A program made the translations under genes and the position numbers. Under the pieces are notes generated by a model. It had not been told where the DNA came from, made no database searches, and worked only from the letters and a program-made list of their open reading frames with translations. Shown one piece after another: positions 1 to 11,440 of a stretch of DNA of 64,000 nucleotides. Position 1 is the stretch's first letter, and the number at the start of each line of letters is the position of its first letter. Source of the stretch: Phoebastria nigripes (Eukaryota > Chordata > Aves > Procellariiformes > Diomedeidae); NCBI GenBank assembly GCA_035582835.1, contig JAYKAV010002945.1:218653-282652 (forward strand). The letters run 5' to 3'.

Positions 1-2984
1 ATATGCTACCAGCTTTAAAGATGTACTTCACAATGAACAAGGAGCTTTTTAAGACTATTTAAGGTTATAATTTTTTCATTAAAAATCGTATTTTCAGCAT
101 TGCAGCTTTCATTTTCGTGTGGGTGTATACAATAAGAAGCACACTTTTTTCTATTTAAAATAGATTGTTAAACAAAACATATGATAATAATGCTAATTAA
201 GATGAAGCCTTGTGTCTGCGCTTACCCACTTTTGCTGTTTGCTTTTTTCCACATCATTTTTTCTCCTCCTCAGTGACACTCCAGATTAAAGCAAACATTC
301 TTTACTTAAATCTGTGACCAAGTGTGGGCAATAATCTAACCTTTTTGAGATGATAATGATAGTCTTATTCACCAAACAAATTCTCCCTAAAGATTACAAA
401 GACAAACACCAGGGCTGAAATCAATTCTCGTAACCTATGCCATCAAAGGCACCTTATTTTTTCAGAAAGCAAATGATCATATTTGGTTATTGACATCTAT
501 AACTTTATTAACAAGACTGAAATTTTAAAGTTCTCTTTCATGTAGCATTTCAAGACATTTTCCAAATCTTTTTATATACAGATTAGCATATGGGGAGCTA
601 TAAGGAGCTTTCTGTGCTGATTTATTACTCTTCTGAAGTCACGTAGAAATAATCTGAATCATCTCTAATGTGTAATTGGCAACATCACTCTGCATAACCT
701 CATCTCTCTGTCTTTTTCCATAATGCCAGTGTCATAGGCATTATCTGCAAAAATAAAAAATAATATTTGTGTGTGTCCTCATAGAGTAGACTTTATTTTC
801 TGCTGCTTCTTTGGTTTAACAGCTAAAATTTGTGGAAGAAATGAGTTTAGATTCATTGTTTCCCAACAATTCTCACCCCTCACCCCTCAAAAAAAATTGA
901 AAAATCATTAAAATGAAATTTAAAATCTAGTTAATTTTGAAATGAAGTATTTAATTTCTAGTTAGGAGGGAAAAATCAAGCTGGTGTAAAGGAATTAACT
1001 TGGAGCCTACATTTTGGTAGTTGCGCCAACCTAAGCAAGAACCTTCAGTTGCTGTTCCACCGCCNTGCTTGTGTGCTTGCACAGTGAACTGGATCAGGGA
1101 ACCAATCTGGCTGGAAAATAACCATTTAAATCAATACTCCACATCATGCTGTCTGCCTGAGAACAGAGGTGATTCAGAGTTTTCCAACTTTCAGAAGGGT
1201 GTCCTTGCCTACAAGGTTATACAGTCATGTTCATTTCCTCTGTTAGAAAAAGACTGTAATTGTGCAGTGTAAAACGGAACCGAACAACTAAGAGAGTCCC
1301 AGAATATCTGTGTGCACCCATTAGATGTTAAATCTTCATTGGCCAAGTTATCTGAGCCACCTAGAGAAGTAAGAGAGGGAGAAACTATAGGTGTGAAAAT
1401 ACTTTACTGGAACATAATATGAAATTTCATATTATTCATTCTCCTTGTGTTGGTTAAGAGCAGTTTATGCCTTTATACATACCCAACATACAACCTTGGT
1501 TACAGTGGATTAAGGCTCTATGAATACTACAGTGGTCTGTGAATAAATCATGTTGATAGGCTTTTACAACCTCCCTCTAAAAATGAGAAAAATCTGTTTC
1601 TGCAACCTTGTGATGTAGGTGTGATAAAGCTTTTGACCTTTTGTGCTTTTTAGTATAAGGATTCCTACATCTTCCTTTACATTTTCCAACATAATGAAGA
1701 TATTTTTTCTGAAAATCACATAAATATATGTTAAATGCTAATAGTCTGTATGATGTTTTACATAAACAACCTACCCCAAATCAATTTTTCCCAGATCTTT
1801 TAATTCACACATTTCAGATTCTAAAAATATCCTGCAAAGCTGTCAAGCTAAATATATAAGAACTGACGATTAAAAAAAATGTTCTGAGTTTGTTTGAAAA
1901 GCAACATTGAGATCCATGATCAGTCAGTTTTGGCTTTTTTTTTTTTAAGAATGAGGAGTCAGGTGATAAAAAAGGAACAAGATTTTATTTAAAATAAAAA
2001 TGAATGAATGAATGAATGAATGAATGTTACATACACTGTAAGTCACAAAAACTGTTGTGTTAGAGTCACAGTCTCATTTCACTGTCATGTCCACATGAAT
2101 CTCAAGCCATTAGAGTCACTTCAACTTTTAGTGCTTTAATAGAAAGCAATTTTTTTATTCCACAATGAGACTCATTTCTCACTTCCTTTTTGAGGGGTTA
2201 ACTCCTGTACTGTGGTAGAAGCATTTATTTGGCAAGCACGAACAACAACAAAAAGGAGTTGGGTCCACAGCTTGCAGCTTCTGGCTCTAAGTCCCACTGC
2301 AGTTTGAATAACNTGCAAAGAACATGGCAACCTCTCCTTGCATCACAAGTTCAGAAGGAATGTGGTGCTGTGACAGGAGGGAGGTTAGTAGAGACGCTTA
2401 TTGTATGAAAAGCTTAGAGCTGTCTTCCTTGAGACTGGCAGCTAACGAGTAGACACTCCAGCAAACCATGTTTGCTCTGAGGCCACAGATTAGGTGGAAT
2501 TGGAGGTGGAATGAAAATTACTATACCTCCTGTACAAGGAGAAAGGTTTAAGTCAGGATGCTTACAATTTAGCCATTAGTGGTTGTTGCATTTTTTAATA
2601 TAAATTTTATGGTGTCAACTAGTTCTGTAAAACAGCAAAATATTTTACTTCACTGAGTCAACAATGAAAGTTTGTTTGGTTTTTGTTTGTTTTTTTTTTT
2701 TCTCTTTGAAGCACAACAAATACCTTACATTTTAAAATAGGGGTTACATGTGAAAATACCAAACATGGGTTTGGGAACTTTAATATTTTCTTTAAAATTT
2801 TGGTTTGAAAAATATCTTTAGCAAGGTACTGCTAAAACCAGGGAAATGAAAGGTGGAGATGATCTTCACTGAAGAGTATTTTCCACTGGGGACTCCACTG
2901 GCATTCAGTTGTCTCATTTAATTATCACTTTCCTGATTCACCATTATTCATGAGCTTCCTTGTGTTCTTAAAAAGCTCTGAGCT
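1..2984. other. Non-coding AT-rich DNA, no gene seen
   Basis: This stretch is AT-rich with stops in all frames. It contains short A and T runs, a TGAA tetranucleotide array and single N positions at 1065 and 2313. An 83-codon open frame near 1021-1272 has no recognisable domain and lacks an ATG at its first codon (it begins TTG). I see no promoter, transposon or RNA gene here. It lies upstream of the CpG island and could be intergenic. Confidence 0.6.
2001..2026. repeat. (TGAA)n tetranucleotide microsatellite
   Basis: Six and a half perfect tandem copies of TGAA follow an A-rich stretch. This is an ordinary short tandem repeat and a likely length-polymorphic marker. Confidence 0.95.
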
Positions 2985-3215
2985 GTGCTTGCCAATGTTA
3001 TGGCATATTATGAAGCACAGTTATGCAGCAAGAGGGAGGGGGTGATAATGCATTGGTCTATACTGCTGGCATGTTTTCTGTTTGAACTCCTCGGCTGCCA
3101 GCAGAATGCAGAGCTCTTTATTCAAAATCTACTGCTGCTTTTTAAGCATTGTGCTGGTATTACGATCCTTCGCATCGCTTCAGTAAAATACAGCAATACA
3201 GAAGCAGTATGAATC

Positions 3216-3223
3216 ATTTGCAT
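3216..3223 (+). promoter_or_regulatory. POU/octamer-type motif
   Basis: The perfect octamer-type motif ATTTGCAT sits about 50 bases upstream of a splice-bounded exon candidate. POU-domain factors bind such sites. A single octamer occurs often by chance in AT-rich DNA, so the functional call is inference only. Confidence 0.25.
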
Positions 3224-3270
3224 GAAGTTTACATTAGTTTCCATTTGACTGCATTTCTCTTTTGTAACAG

Positions 3271-3328
3271 TGGTGAAAGAAATGCATGGAGAGAAAGTTC
3301 CTAACAGATGCAGGCAGAATACACCCAG
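3271..3328 (+). other. Candidate cryptic or non-coding exon
   Basis: A pyrimidine-rich acceptor (tttctcttttgtaacag) precedes 58 bases that end in a consensus donor (CCCAG|GTAGGT). One frame is open across it and reads VKEMHGEKVPNRCRQNTP, which I do not recognise. It lies 12.5 kb upstream of the CpG-island promoter, so if real it would belong to another transcript or to an upstream alternative start. Acceptor-donor pairs at this spacing also arise by chance in a window of this size. Confidence 0.2.
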
Positions 3329-6300
3329 GTAGGTTTGAGATTAATTTTAATTGGCATCAGTTTTATCCATACGTGAAGCTGGAGTATACTCATTTCCTTT
3401 CTTCGTACCCTCTCTGCCTAATTTAAATGTTTCGATTTTTAGCTGAATTATACACTGCTAATTTACTTGTTTTGGTTTTTTACTAAAAATACATATGTCC
3501 AAGGTAGTCAGGATAAAGATAATGATAGAAAGGCTAAATTAAAAATAGCTATTCTCCTAAATGTGCCTCAAATCATGTCATAGCTAATTTAAGGGGGGTC
3601 AGGGCAACCAAAATTGTATAATTTCTGTTCTAAACCACTGAATTTAGTTTATAATAGCAATAATCCTGAGGAAATAAGTCATTAACGAAGGTAACAGCCA
3701 GTTTGCTAGAGTGTTATCTGCCCTCGGCTTCACCTTAGGCCATTAAGTCAAAAACCGTAACTTTTTAATAAAGATGAATTTTTAAATTTTTTTTAAATTA
3801 TTGCTTAAATACTGAACTGACACTTTATAAGCACATATATAAACTTCAGAATACAGTTAAGGTGGAATATTTATTTACTGAGAGTACAGAAGCACTGCTA
3901 ACACTTTTTATTTTCAGATGTGGAAAGCAAAAACAGGAAAAAAGCTCAGCAAGTTTCTTAGCTGTCTTGCATCAAATATATATGAGAGTAAAAGCTGATT
4001 CTCCCAAATTTATGCTAGGGTGAAAGGAAATACGGACCAACACTTTCTACACAGCCTGGTTGAAACACTTATTATTCCAAATTCCTCTTTCAAGCATGCA
4101 GATGCTTTTGGTTTAAATGAAATTATGAGGCAGTTTGAAATGAGATGCAGTTCCAAAAAATTCAGCAGAGTTGCCTTTACCTCAGTGGCAAACAAGTTTG
4201 AATTTGGCAGCGAATTGCACACCAGCGGAATATTTACAAAATTCTGAAGTCTTCACTTAGTCAAACCTTTCATTAATTTCAGTGGGAATAGTAATATTAC
4301 GTGAGTGGGAGGTTGCTTGAATAAGCGTTATTTTCATATCCAAATACATTAACACTAGTATGAGCTATGAATGAATAAAACAGGCCAGCATCTATTCAGA
4401 ATTACATCAGTGTAACTAAGAACAGAACTTGGCTCCGTGTGCTTGGCTGGGGCTGTAGTTGCTAAGACTAGTCTATGAATTGAAAAAGCTGCTGCAACCA
4501 GTATGTGCCAACTGAGCAAGTGCTGGAGCTGTTGCACCTTCTTTGCTCCACATACTCATGGACAAAACCCCTTGCACAAAACCTATATCCCTTGGAGTGA
4601 GGACCATCAGGACTGATTTCCATGCTGTGTGGTCTATATCCTGTGCTGTAGAGCCGGATATTCAGCAAGTCACACTAAGAAAGCAAGACACCACTGAAAG
4701 GGGTAAGTTTGAAACACAAAGCCCCACTAAGTTGACACGGTATGGGTTTAGTTTGGAGACAGTGCTTAGATTTTTAACGTGATGAGTAAAAGCTGTTAGG
4801 ACAGCTTTAGAAAAGGACACAGTAAATTATTCACTGCTGGCAAATTTCAAATTAGTGTTGCATGTTTTGCCTAAAAATTATGCCTTAAATCAAACAAGTC
4901 CCTGTGGAAACCCTATGGATTTCATTGTAAGTAAGTGAAACAATCTTTTCTTGCTTTATGCTTTATAAATATGTTTTTTCTGCAGATTTTTTCTTCATAT
5001 CTACTGAATGCTACTTCCATTCATTTGTTCCTAATTTTTGAAGTGAAAAATTTTTATTTCTTGCACTTTATTTTTGCTAACTGTCAACTAGTCAAATGGG
5101 GCTGATCCAGTAAAATCTTTTTCATTAGTGTTGTTGTTTGCTTTTGTTAATGTTTAAGGCAATATCATGTGGCTTTAGGATCTATTTTATATTCAAAAGT
5201 TAATCTTTAGGATCAGCTTTTCTATTGGTTTTTTTTATTTATTTTAAAACTAAAAATAGCAAATCCAAAATTACTTGGTATGATAAAACAGTTTTTGTTT
5301 TCAGTATTCATTCTCTTTAATGTAGGATATGCAGTTCAATATAAACAGTACGTGGCCTTGTTTAAATTCAGGTTTGATATGTAAAAGAAGCCTTATCAAG
5401 TACACCAACCCCTCGCTTTTTCTGTTCGCTATTTTTTCTTTGATCACACTTACAAGGTAATGTAATGTATGGGTGGTGCAGAAGAATTATAGAAGAATTA
5501 CCCGAACAACAATCTCACAAGTTGCAAGTACAAAGGTAAATAGAGGTCTTATTTCTAGATTTTACACAACAATCTTTCTGCTAGGCATTGCATTTTCTTT
5601 CACTGATCAGCTTAGGTCTTGTACACTTTTTCTTCCTAAGCCACTACATTTTAATGATTATTTCTCAGTTTCACCAACAAATATTTATTTGCCTGGGACC
5701 TTAATTTAAAGTGTCATCAGAAGAAAATCTGGGATGACAATTGCATAAACCCTCAGACCTCACTGAGGTAACAAAAATGATACTTTTCTCTCATATTGAT
5801 AATTCACGGTTTTTCTCTGCCAAGTACCAGTACAGGCTCACTACACACTTCACTTAACTGACTGCTTTGCTAGTGCCTATATAGCTTGACCATATCACAC
5901 TGATAGTTTTCCTTTCATTCCATCTTATCAAATAACCACTGCTATTTGCAGATATTTCTCAGTGACATCACAATCTGACTCTGCAAACACTGCATGCTAA
6001 CTAAAAATGATATTTCTACAGCAAGTACACAGAAAGCTGCACCTCCTTAAATACACCATATCACAGTATTTACTATGTATTTAGAAAACTGTATTTTTCA
6101 GATTACATAGAACAAGATATCTGGTGGAAATATGTAACCAAAACAATATATTTTGACTGTACAGAATTTGGGGGTTGGGGGGAGAAGTGGTGTTAATATA
6201 ATACAGCTACAGACACAGAAAAATTGAAAATGCAGAATTAAGAAAATGCAGTTTTCACTGGAAACAAATTTTTGTTACGGTCTTCATTGCTATAGAAATG

Positions 6301-6633
6301 AATTTCAAGTACCAGACCAGTCCCTAAGAAGTCTTCATCTCCTACGTTTACCCTTATTGTAGGAAGTCCTGTTGTGCCAGAACAACACACATGTCATTCC
6401 AGAGCTTTAGGCAGTCTCCTAGGTATCTGGGACACAACTATAAAGATAAGCAAAGAGTCCTTCAACCTGATTAAAAATTCTATAGGAAAACAGTGGAAGG
6501 TCTCCTATGTTTGTGGTAGCTGTGCAGCTAAGGGCATGACAGCTTTCTGAGGTAGTTGGAGTTCCCTAATCATCAGCGGCTTCACATCCAGCTCTGTTTC
6601 AGGGCTGTAGTCCAGTCACAAGAAGTTGATGCG
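3329..6633. other. Non-coding AT-rich DNA
   Basis: No gene is recognisable. The part around 4010-4247 is open on both strands (75 codons plus, 70 codons minus) and is less AT-biased than its surroundings. The segment 4652-4702 is bounded by an acceptor (tatcctgtgctgtag) and a donor (GG|GTAAGT) and is open in one frame. Neither shows a known domain. The rest is ordinary AT-rich sequence. Confidence 0.5.
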
Positions 6634-6668
6634 ATGACAATTGTCATGTCAGATGTCATGTCATGTCA
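6634..6668. repeat. 14-bp palindrome followed by TGTCA repeats
   Basis: The perfect palindrome ATGACAATTGTCAT runs straight into four TGTCA units, partly spaced by AGA. TGTCA is the core of TALE homeodomain (MEIS/PBX/TGIF) sites, so a cluster of binding sites is possible. A simple slippage origin is equally possible. Confidence 0.5.
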
Positions 6669-9600
6669 TTCTGGCAAAATTGGATGGAGTTTCCTAGACA
6701 AAAGGACATAATTGAAAGCTTTTTTAACTGATACTTCTTGGTCCAAGTTTAACATCAGCAAGAACCCAGGAGTACCCATACACTGCACACAAACCAATGT
6801 TCACTTGAAGAATGCTGTGGCAGGACTGCCCATAAGTAATCATTTTCTTTTGCTATCTCCAGTTAGGACTCAGCTTTGGCTGGTTTTGACCAGCTCATTC
6901 CTTCCTATCCAGGCTGGAGGCCATAATGCAATGTAGGACAGGTAGAGCTGAGCATCGCATATCTGCTGCCAGCACTTAGGTCCTCCTCTGCCGGTTTACA
7001 GAAATTCTGTATAGAGCTGGAGGGAAACAAAATTGATCCTTGTACAGTGTAAGTTTATAAGTTAGGCATCAACTGACAAAGGTGCAGTTTTGCAGGCAAG
7101 ACAAAGGTATGATCAATAGTTGTAAAATGCTGCAGAAAGACCTAGCAGAATAAGAGATTTAGTGGAGCAAGAGTGCAGTGTCCATGGACAAAACAGTATT
7201 TATAATGTTGACTTCGGATCTTGCTCTGAAACCAAATAGTTTAAGATTGAAACTGAAACCTGGTCTTTGGCTTCCTCCTGCACAGGTATATTTGGGAATG
7301 AAAGGTTTGATTCAGCATAGAAAGCTGTTCCAAATGTGTCACATGCAATGTCCCTGGCCAGGGGGATGTGCACAGAGTAGTTTGTTTGTTTGTTTAGTGT
7401 TGGTTCGATTACTGTATATTTGACAAAGGAAAAAGTGTCTTCTTCTTTAAATGACATGTCTCTTTCAATGGCATAGTTCATAAGACAAGGTTTTGGAAAG
7501 ATAACAGGAGTATGAAAATTGTATTAATTTTATTTTGTTGTGGTAACAAGACAGTTCTCTTTGTACTTTTCTGTTTCCGTATAGATCTCTAATCTTGGGT
7601 TATAATCACTAATTTGTGAATACAGGGGTTTTAGCCTATCTTTTATTTCTTAGTTTTACTGTATTGAAAATTGAGTCCTGTTAGTCTGTCCCCGTTGTTC
7701 TTTCATGGACATTTTCCAAATGTTTCTGTTTCTACATTTTGTCTGTTAATTGAAATTACTATTGTGTTTTCATACTCCTTAATCACTGGACTTAATACCT
7801 CTTTGGACAGTTGTCCCTTGCCCACCTGCCAAGAAAGTTAATGTGCCAAGAAAGAAACACATGAGCTATCTCCCTGTGATGCAGTGGCAACCCACCATGG
7901 GCCTCGGGGACCAGGATCTTGTTCTTTGTGACTGGCATTGAAAGCAAAGAGAGGAGACACTTGCGGTTTTTTGCTGTGTCCTGTTAGCAGCAGCAGTCTT
8001 GAAGTTGTTCATTTCATTTGAGAGTCTTGCAGTAATTGTAGGTGTTTGGAGACTTACTCTTCATTTGCACACATGTCCCATTATAAATAGTGAAGTAGCC
8101 TTCCTTTAGAAATACCTCATCTCTTTCATGTCATGTGAATGTTTTCTTTCTGGAGAAAGAGAGGATGCATCTCAAGACCGGCCACATTTCACCCGGGAAA
8201 GTTCTGAGTAAGGGTGAAGCGGTATCATGAATAGGCAAATATCGTTAGAATAATCTGTGCATATTATAGTGCAGTGTAGCTCTGGCCTAGCTAACTGCTT
8301 TTTGCCACATGCCTCCGCTCTGTTGGATACATTTTGCATGAGAGGTATTATGCAAAATATTGTGTTGCAGCCATCTCATAATAATAGCATGGAGTGCAGG
8401 ACAGGCTGCTAAACTTGTCCATCCAGCAGAATAAACTTCTTACACAGAGTTAGCTCTCTGCTATCACAGCTTGACTGTTGCCAGTACCCAAAATAATTCA
8501 TTTAAAGCTAGCTCTGGCATCTTTATGCTCCACTGTGTCCTAGTGGGCTTTTACATTTTCCTGTTCTTAGGATTTAAGCCGAAGATACCAGTGGAGAACA
8601 TTTGCAGTTTGTCAGGTGCAACTGGCCATCCTAGAAACCTGAGATTTAAAGGAATATTAGCTCCTTGGCCTTGCTTATTTGTGTTCAAGCTGTGCATTTA
8701 TCCACCCATGAGCCAGCTATGCTGGAGGTACTGAGATATTTAGTACTTGAAATACTTAAGCGTTGCTGGCTTTTATGCTGGAGTGACACACAGCAACATT
8801 AGCATGGGGTGGTATACGTGTCAAGAACTCGATTTTACACCAGCATTTATTAGTTTCAAATATATCTTATGAGAACTTTTCTTTGCACATCTATCCACAA
8901 ATATGAGTTGTTCAGCGTTTTTATATCACTGTATCTACAAGGTGTCTCCTGGACTCAGTCATAGTCATATCTTATCACAGTGAGTATAACAAAAATAATT
9001 TTGGAGTTAAAGCAGGCAATGTTTATTAGCTAATTTATGTCTCTCATATAAATATTTATATATCCTATGTAACTTACCCAAAATGTATAAAACAAAAGGA
9101 ACATTCAAAACAATGCCACTTTCTGTATTAGGTCAGCCAACATGGGAAGATTTTCTTAATATCAGAATTGTAGCTAAATAAGCATCCTGACACAGATTCT
9201 AATTCAGAAAAGCACAGAACCACGTTTAATCTTAAGCATTTGCATTAGTACTTTCTCAGATCAAGACTTGCTAAATCTGCCTGCCTCATATAAGGGGTTG
9301 AGCTGAGGACATTTTTCCCCTCTTGGGATTGGCCTATGAACTGGAAAGAAAAATTAACTGCACGAATTAAAGTGGTGCTAATAGCTTTATATGAGAAAGA
9401 GCTTTTTTTAATGAAAGGGGAGCATGGATAGTCACTTCTGCTTTCAGAGACTGTTTTTGTTATCTGACGTAACTATCTTGCTTGCTCTGCGTTGGCCTGT
9501 AAATGGATCATGCCAAAAATAGGGGTAAGCAATCTGTAGGCTCTTTTATTCTCTTTAAATATCTACTTTAACATTAAAAAAAAATCTGCTTTTTAGTATG

Positions 9601-11079
9601 TGTATTTTCAAAAGCCTTATTCTATTCTCATCTGCTTCAAAAACTAGGCCAACAATGGGCACTTTGAATATCCCTGGCCTTACTGTTTGGACAGTGTTTA
9701 AGCATATTTTTTCCAACTATCTGAAAATAAGTGTATTTTGGGATATCAATTTTAAAGGTAACTATGCTGAAAGCAATTTTAGTTTTCACCATAAAAATAG
9801 GAGGTAACCGACTGTATATACTTCTCAAAGTATTTGCAGTATATGCAATATGAATAGGTTGCACCTGTTCACTAGGGGTTTTTTTACTGATTTTTTTAGT
9901 AATACTTTACAAACATAGGGGAAAAAAAAAGAATAACTTTGCATATAGCTCTGGAACATTGTCATGTAGTAGGTGTGTATTCCATGAAGGAAAAGACTCT
10001 TTCTGTATCAGGTCATTCTATAAATACCTTCGGTCCTGAAAGAAAGGAAGAAAGAACAAATGTAAAAAAGTTAGAAGAAACTAAAAAGCCGCATTAGAAT
10101 GGAAGCCCTTAAGCATCCTTAACTGTAGCTGTTGCTATGAGCTACAGCTAAAGCTGCAGAGCATAGAGGTAGACTCAATGTGCACGGGAGATTACTCTAA
10201 AACAGAACCCCAGATATGAATACCTCAAAAGCCACAAGAAGGGCAAAATATTGAAACCTAAACATTTCTCTGTTCAGTGAAAATTTGAAAGCAATATGTC
10301 TTTTTCCAGTTCAAAACTGGAATACGGCCATTTTAAAATGCTAAATCCAAACTAACTTTTTATGTCAAGCCCATGATTGTTTTTCAGGTACTAATTTATT
10401 GTAACATAATAATAAATTACTGAATGCTCAAGAGAAGGTTACAGATTACTCCGTCAGTGTGTTTCATCCTTCTTGGAAAGTCCAGGATGTTAGACCCTCT
10501 AAATTTTTCAAATTTTTTCTGTTGCGTATTCCTGTCATTCTTTGTATCAGAGATTCCAGTTTCAGTCATAACCTATGTTGAAATGAATACAAAATGTTAC
10601 TGTTTCCCTTAATTTTACCTTTTTCAGAAGAGAATTTCTAATAAGTACATGCTTTTTGATCCTTCTCATAGTGAAGGATCGATTTTAAAAAATTATGTAA
10701 ATAGCTAGTTCATCAAAATGGACTGAACTAAAAACTATGATTTTCTAAATAGACATTAGCGCAGAAACAACAGAGTTATCCATTTTGCATACAATGAAAA
10801 AAAATAAATTAGTATTTTAAAATAAGCTTTTTGACCTTTTTTGATTTTAAAATGTAAAACTGTAGTGCACAAATATGAATAGGAAAACTTGGATTTCACC
10901 AGAAAATGTATTCATTTCCTGATAAATAAAATGTCTGTATTCTGAGGTTTTTTTTTTTCCAGTGAAACAACATTAAAAATCTAAAAAATCAGACTGCTTC
11001 CATGAGGCAAAAAGAATGTTTAGCTGGAAGGTCAGCATTCATTTAAAGTGGAAAATCTTTGGTTGTAATAGATCCTCGC
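6669..11079. other. Non-coding AT-rich DNA
   Basis: Only short unrelated open frames are present (up to 93 codons, near 7200-7481 on the minus strand), none with a recognisable domain. Near 7381 there is a short (TTTG)3 run, and at 10658-10680 an 8-bp perfect inverted repeat (GATCCTTC...GAAGGATC). The block at about 8220-8390 has the mixed composition often seen in conserved non-coding elements, but that is an impression without an alignment. Confidence 0.5.
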
Positions 11080-11440
11080 TTTTTAAACTACTGCATGAGA
11101 GCAATAAACATTCAAAGAATCATCTCGTTCCCGGCCTATAATGTCTGGTGCCTCAGAGGCTGCTAGTAGGAGGATTTGAAGCACTGATCTGTAGGTAGGT
11201 CTTCTGCCTCCTGCTTCTTTCCTAGGGCATTTTATTTTGCCCGCGTATTCCTTCCAACTCTCATCTTTCTGTCTCCTTCGCTGAAGCCCATTCTTGCTCT
11301 TGGGTTGCCTCGAAACAGCTTGGGAACGCCGGGCTCTGCCAAGGAAGGAGCATGTGGACACAAATGTCAGAAGGTCATTGCCTCTCGGCAGCTTTTTTCT
11401 GCAGGAAGACAGTCTTTCACTGCTGCCTCCTCACTTCACC
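11080..11440. other. Short, relatively CpG-containing block
   Basis: This block is richer in G+C and CpG than the surrounding AT-rich DNA. Overlapping frames are open on both strands (92 codons minus; 73, 63 and 78 codons plus). Overlapping open frames on both strands point to composition rather than coding. It could be an enhancer-like or conserved non-coding element. I recognise no protein in any frame. Confidence 0.3.
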
